Below, piece after piece: positions 44,023-45,431 of a DNA stretch of 45,431 nt. The DNA comes from Bacteroidales bacterium. Lineage in GTDB: Bacteria > Bacteroidota > Bacteroidia > Bacteroidales > PUMT01. The position numbers and the translations under genes are program-made. Where the stretch lies: the NCBI GenBank assembly GCA_007135095.1, contig SLJO01000135.1:1-45431 (forward strand), read 5' to 3'. Numbering within the stretch: the stretch's first letter is position 1; each line of letters opens with the position of its first letter. The notes below the pieces were generated by a model, which saw only the letters and a program-made list of their open reading frames with translations, was not told the DNA's origin and did not search any database.

Positions 44023-44766
44023 ATGATAAAAAAAACCCTGCCCTGCCTGCTTCTTTTCATTTTCACGGCCTGTGCCGAGCTTCAACAGATTGCAGACCGC
44101 ATGGAAACATCGCGCCCACTAACAAATCAGGAGGTCATCAACGGTCTCAGGGAGGCCCTTGTTATCGGTTCCGATTCGGCTTCCGGCAGGCTATCGGCCG
44201 TAGACGGATACTACCGTGACGAGCTGGTGAGGATATTGCTTCCGCCTGAAGCCGAAATCATCACGAATAATCTTTCATTATTGCCCGGCGGGGAAAAACT
44301 TGTGGAGGATGTTATTCTCCGGATAAACAGGGCTGCCGAAGACGCCGCAAGGGAGGCTGCACCCGTATTTGCCAGGGCAGTCAACAACATGACAATACAG
44401 GACGGGTTTGCCATTCTCAGGGGCGAAAATGATGCCGCCACTCAATATCTTAAAGCACAGACCTTTGACGACCTGTTTAATCTGTATCAACCGAGAATTA
44501 AAAACTCCATTGAAAAACCCCTTGCCGGCAATATTTCCACGCTGGAGTCCTGGAACGCCCTTACAGAACAGTGGAACAGGCTGGCACGGTCAGCAGCGGG
44601 AAGGATCACCGATCTTCAGCCTGTCGAAACGGACCTTGCCGGATACCTGACCCGGCAGGCGCTTGATGGATTATTCCTTAAGCTGGCGCAGGAGGAACTC
44701 CGGATCCGCACCGATCCTGTAGCGAGGGTAACCGACCTGCTGAAAAGGGTTTTCGGCCAGCAATGA
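44023..44766 (+). CDS. DUF4197 lipoprotein
   Basis: A 247-residue predicted lipoprotein: signal MIKKTLPCLLLFIFTAC, with lipobox FTA-C. The DUF4197 core is visible: LTNQEVINGLREALVIGSDSA (N-terminal helix) and GYYRDELVRILLPPEAEII. It continues with VEDVILRINRAAEDAAREAAPVFARAVNNMTIQDGFAILRGENDAATQYL. The end is LFLKLAQEELRIRTDPVARVTDLLKRVFG. The family is common in Bacteroidota and Proteobacteria and has no known function; it is probably anchored in the envelope. Monocistronic; convergent with the NUDIX gene. Confidence 0.85.
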   Translation: MIKKTLPCLLLFIFTACAELQQIADRMETSRPLTNQEVINGLREALVIGSDSASGRLSAVDGYYRDELVRILLPPEAEIITNNLSLLPGGEKLVEDVILRINRAAEDAAREAAPVFARAVNNMTIQDGFAILRGENDAATQYLKAQTFDDLFNLYQPRIKNSIEKPLAGNISTLESWNALTEQWNRLARSAAGRITDLQPVETDLAGYLTRQALDGLFLKLAQEELRIRTDPVARVTDLLKRVFGQQ

Positions 44767-44819
44767 CTTTCTGCGGAAAACTGTAACTGCCATAGTCCAC
44801 ATCAACGAACAGGCCCGCA

Positions 44820-45377
44820 TTAATCCGGCTGGCTTTCAACAATTTCGAAGCTTGCCACGTATGCGGCGAGCATTTCCCGTTCATCCCCGGGCAGTTTCCC
44901 CGTCAGCGGGCGAGGCCCGTTTCCCGGGATCAATTCATCCCTTAACCGGCCGAGGGCGGTTCTGAGTACAAGATCATGATCAAATGCCAGGGGTGGTATG
45001 TCCTTTAGCCTGAACCACTCAACGCTGGCGGCATCATCGCCGGCCACAGCATCTGTTTCCGACATCGTCACCACCGCCATATACGCAACAGTGATAACCC
45101 TGCCCCGGGGGTCCCGGTCCACTTCACTGAATGCTCCGACCTGCACAAGGTCCAGGTTTTCTATCCCGGTCTCTTCCTTTAGTTCCCTGCGGGCGCACTG
45201 ACCGGTTGTTTCTTCCATGTCAAGAAAACCGCCGGGGAATGCCCACTTCCCTTTAAACGGCTCCAGACCACGCTCAATAAGCAGAACATGAAGTTCGTTC
45301 CCGTCAAAGCCAAACAATACACAATCAGCACTTACAGCAGGCCGCGGGTATTGATAACAATATTTTTTCGTTGTCAT
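44820..45377 (-). CDS. NUDIX hydrolase
   Basis: A 185-residue NUDIX enzyme. The Nudix box is GGFLDMEETTGQCARRELKEETGIE, the standard GX5EX7REUXEEXGU spacing. The start YPRPAVSADCVLFGFDGNELHVLLIERG and RDPRGRVITVAYMAVV match the ADP-ribose-hydrolase-like group common in Bacteroidota (also the N-domain type of NrtR regulators). The C-terminal extension (about residues 140-185) lacks a recognisable winged-helix, so a regulator role is not supported. The substrate is not known. The leader is nearly identical (50/54) to that of the XRE regulator gene at 9122-9175. Confidence 0.9.
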   Translation of the reverse strand: MTTKKYCYQYPRPAVSADCVLFGFDGNELHVLLIERGLEPFKGKWAFPGGFLDMEETTGQCARRELKEETGIENLDLVQVGAFSEVDRDPRGRVITVAYMAVVTMSETDAVAGDDAASVEWFRLKDIPPLAFDHDLVLRTALGRLRDELIPGNGPRPLTGKLPGDEREMLAAYVASFEIVESQPD

Positions 45378-45431
45378 TCCTATAAATTATAGTTAACAAT
45401 TTGTTTAGCAATGTGTTACAAATTTATGATA
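45378..45431 (-). repeat. 54-bp leader repeat, copy B (before NUDIX gene)
   Basis: Matches 9122-9175 at 50 of 54 positions and ends at the window edge, so the similarity may continue. It includes the -7 box TAAATTTG (complement of 45419-45426). The palindrome of copy A is TTGCTAAACAA here, with one arm mismatch. Confidence 0.9.
45419..45426 (-). promoter_or_regulatory. -7 promoter box of the NUDIX gene
   Basis: TAAATTTG on the minus strand, the same box and distance from the start codon as in front of the XRE regulator gene. The -33 region is beyond the window edge. Confidence 0.55.

Noticed and set aside
1-45431. tRNA genes, CRISPR arrays and insertion sequences
   Set aside because: No T-loop-type GGTTCGAATC segments with matching stems, no regularly spaced direct repeats of CRISPR type, and no transposase frame were seen.

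Overview
The window looks like chromosomal DNA of a free-living member of the Bacteroidota, probably Bacteroidales or Marinilabiliales. The evidence is the gene families (DUF6340 lipoprotein, PorT-type barrel, FISUMP-domain lipoprotein, TlpA-like proteins with a long N-terminal region, DUF4197, DUF4395), the lack of Shine-Dalgarno sequences before most starts, and several promoters of the Bacteroidota type (TTG, about 20 bases, TAnnTTTG). No tRNA, rRNA, CRISPR array, transposase or prophage was seen. Many starts were moved to an internal ATG because the longest frame ran into a promoter, an upstream gene or an implausible N-terminus.

Layout. 1-3.6 kb: end of a holin-like membrane protein and its small partner, a beta-barrel protein, a Ste24-type protease and a DUF6340 lipoprotein. 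3.8-12.5 kb: amino-sugar use (nagA, a sodium:solute symporter, and a NagB-PIG-L fusion), with fabG, pyrD and an XRE-family regulator between them. A 1.06-kb AT-rich gap separates the regulator from the divergent nagB and carries repeated TTAC-N4-GTAA sites. 12.6-15.8 kb: TPR protein, phosphosulfolactate-synthase-like protein and DUF368 undecaprenyl-phosphate translocase in one probable operon. 16-21.3 kb: coiled-coil membrane protein, then ffh-folD and argS. 21.5-24.8 kb: a small secreted triple-repeat protein, a glycosyltransferase and a thioredoxin-fold protein. 24.9-31.4 kb: a nickel uptake and nickel-pincer cofactor cassette (NikM-NikL-NikQ-NikO-LarE-LarB-LarC) followed by sucD. 31.7-36.8 kb: mnmE with an insertion, a His-rich repeat lipoprotein, DUF1456, a NAGPA-domain lipoprotein and a FISUMP lipoprotein. 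37-41.4 kb: Ku and LigD (end joining), a cold-shock protein and DUF4395. 41.7-45.4 kb: a DUF255/SSP411 protein, a DUF4197 lipoprotein and a NUDIX hydrolase.

How the parts fit. NagA and the adjacent symporter probably import and deacetylate N-acetylglucosamine derivatives. The NagB fusion deaminates the product and may contain its own deacetylase. The nik-lar genes import nickel and build the nickel-pincer nucleotide, but no larA-type racemase lies in the window, so the client enzyme is elsewhere. Ku and LigD form a compact two-protein NHEJ system.

The most unusual signals are: (1) a 54-bp leader, from the -7 box to the start codon, that is 50/54 identical in front of the XRE regulator and in front of the NUDIX gene 36 kb away; (2) eight TTAC-N4-GTAA-like sites in and next to the regulator gene; (3) a lipoprotein with three copies of an NPPHGQPGHxCEIPVGSPL-type motif and a His-rich head; and (4) a secreted protein made of three short W-M...W repeats.
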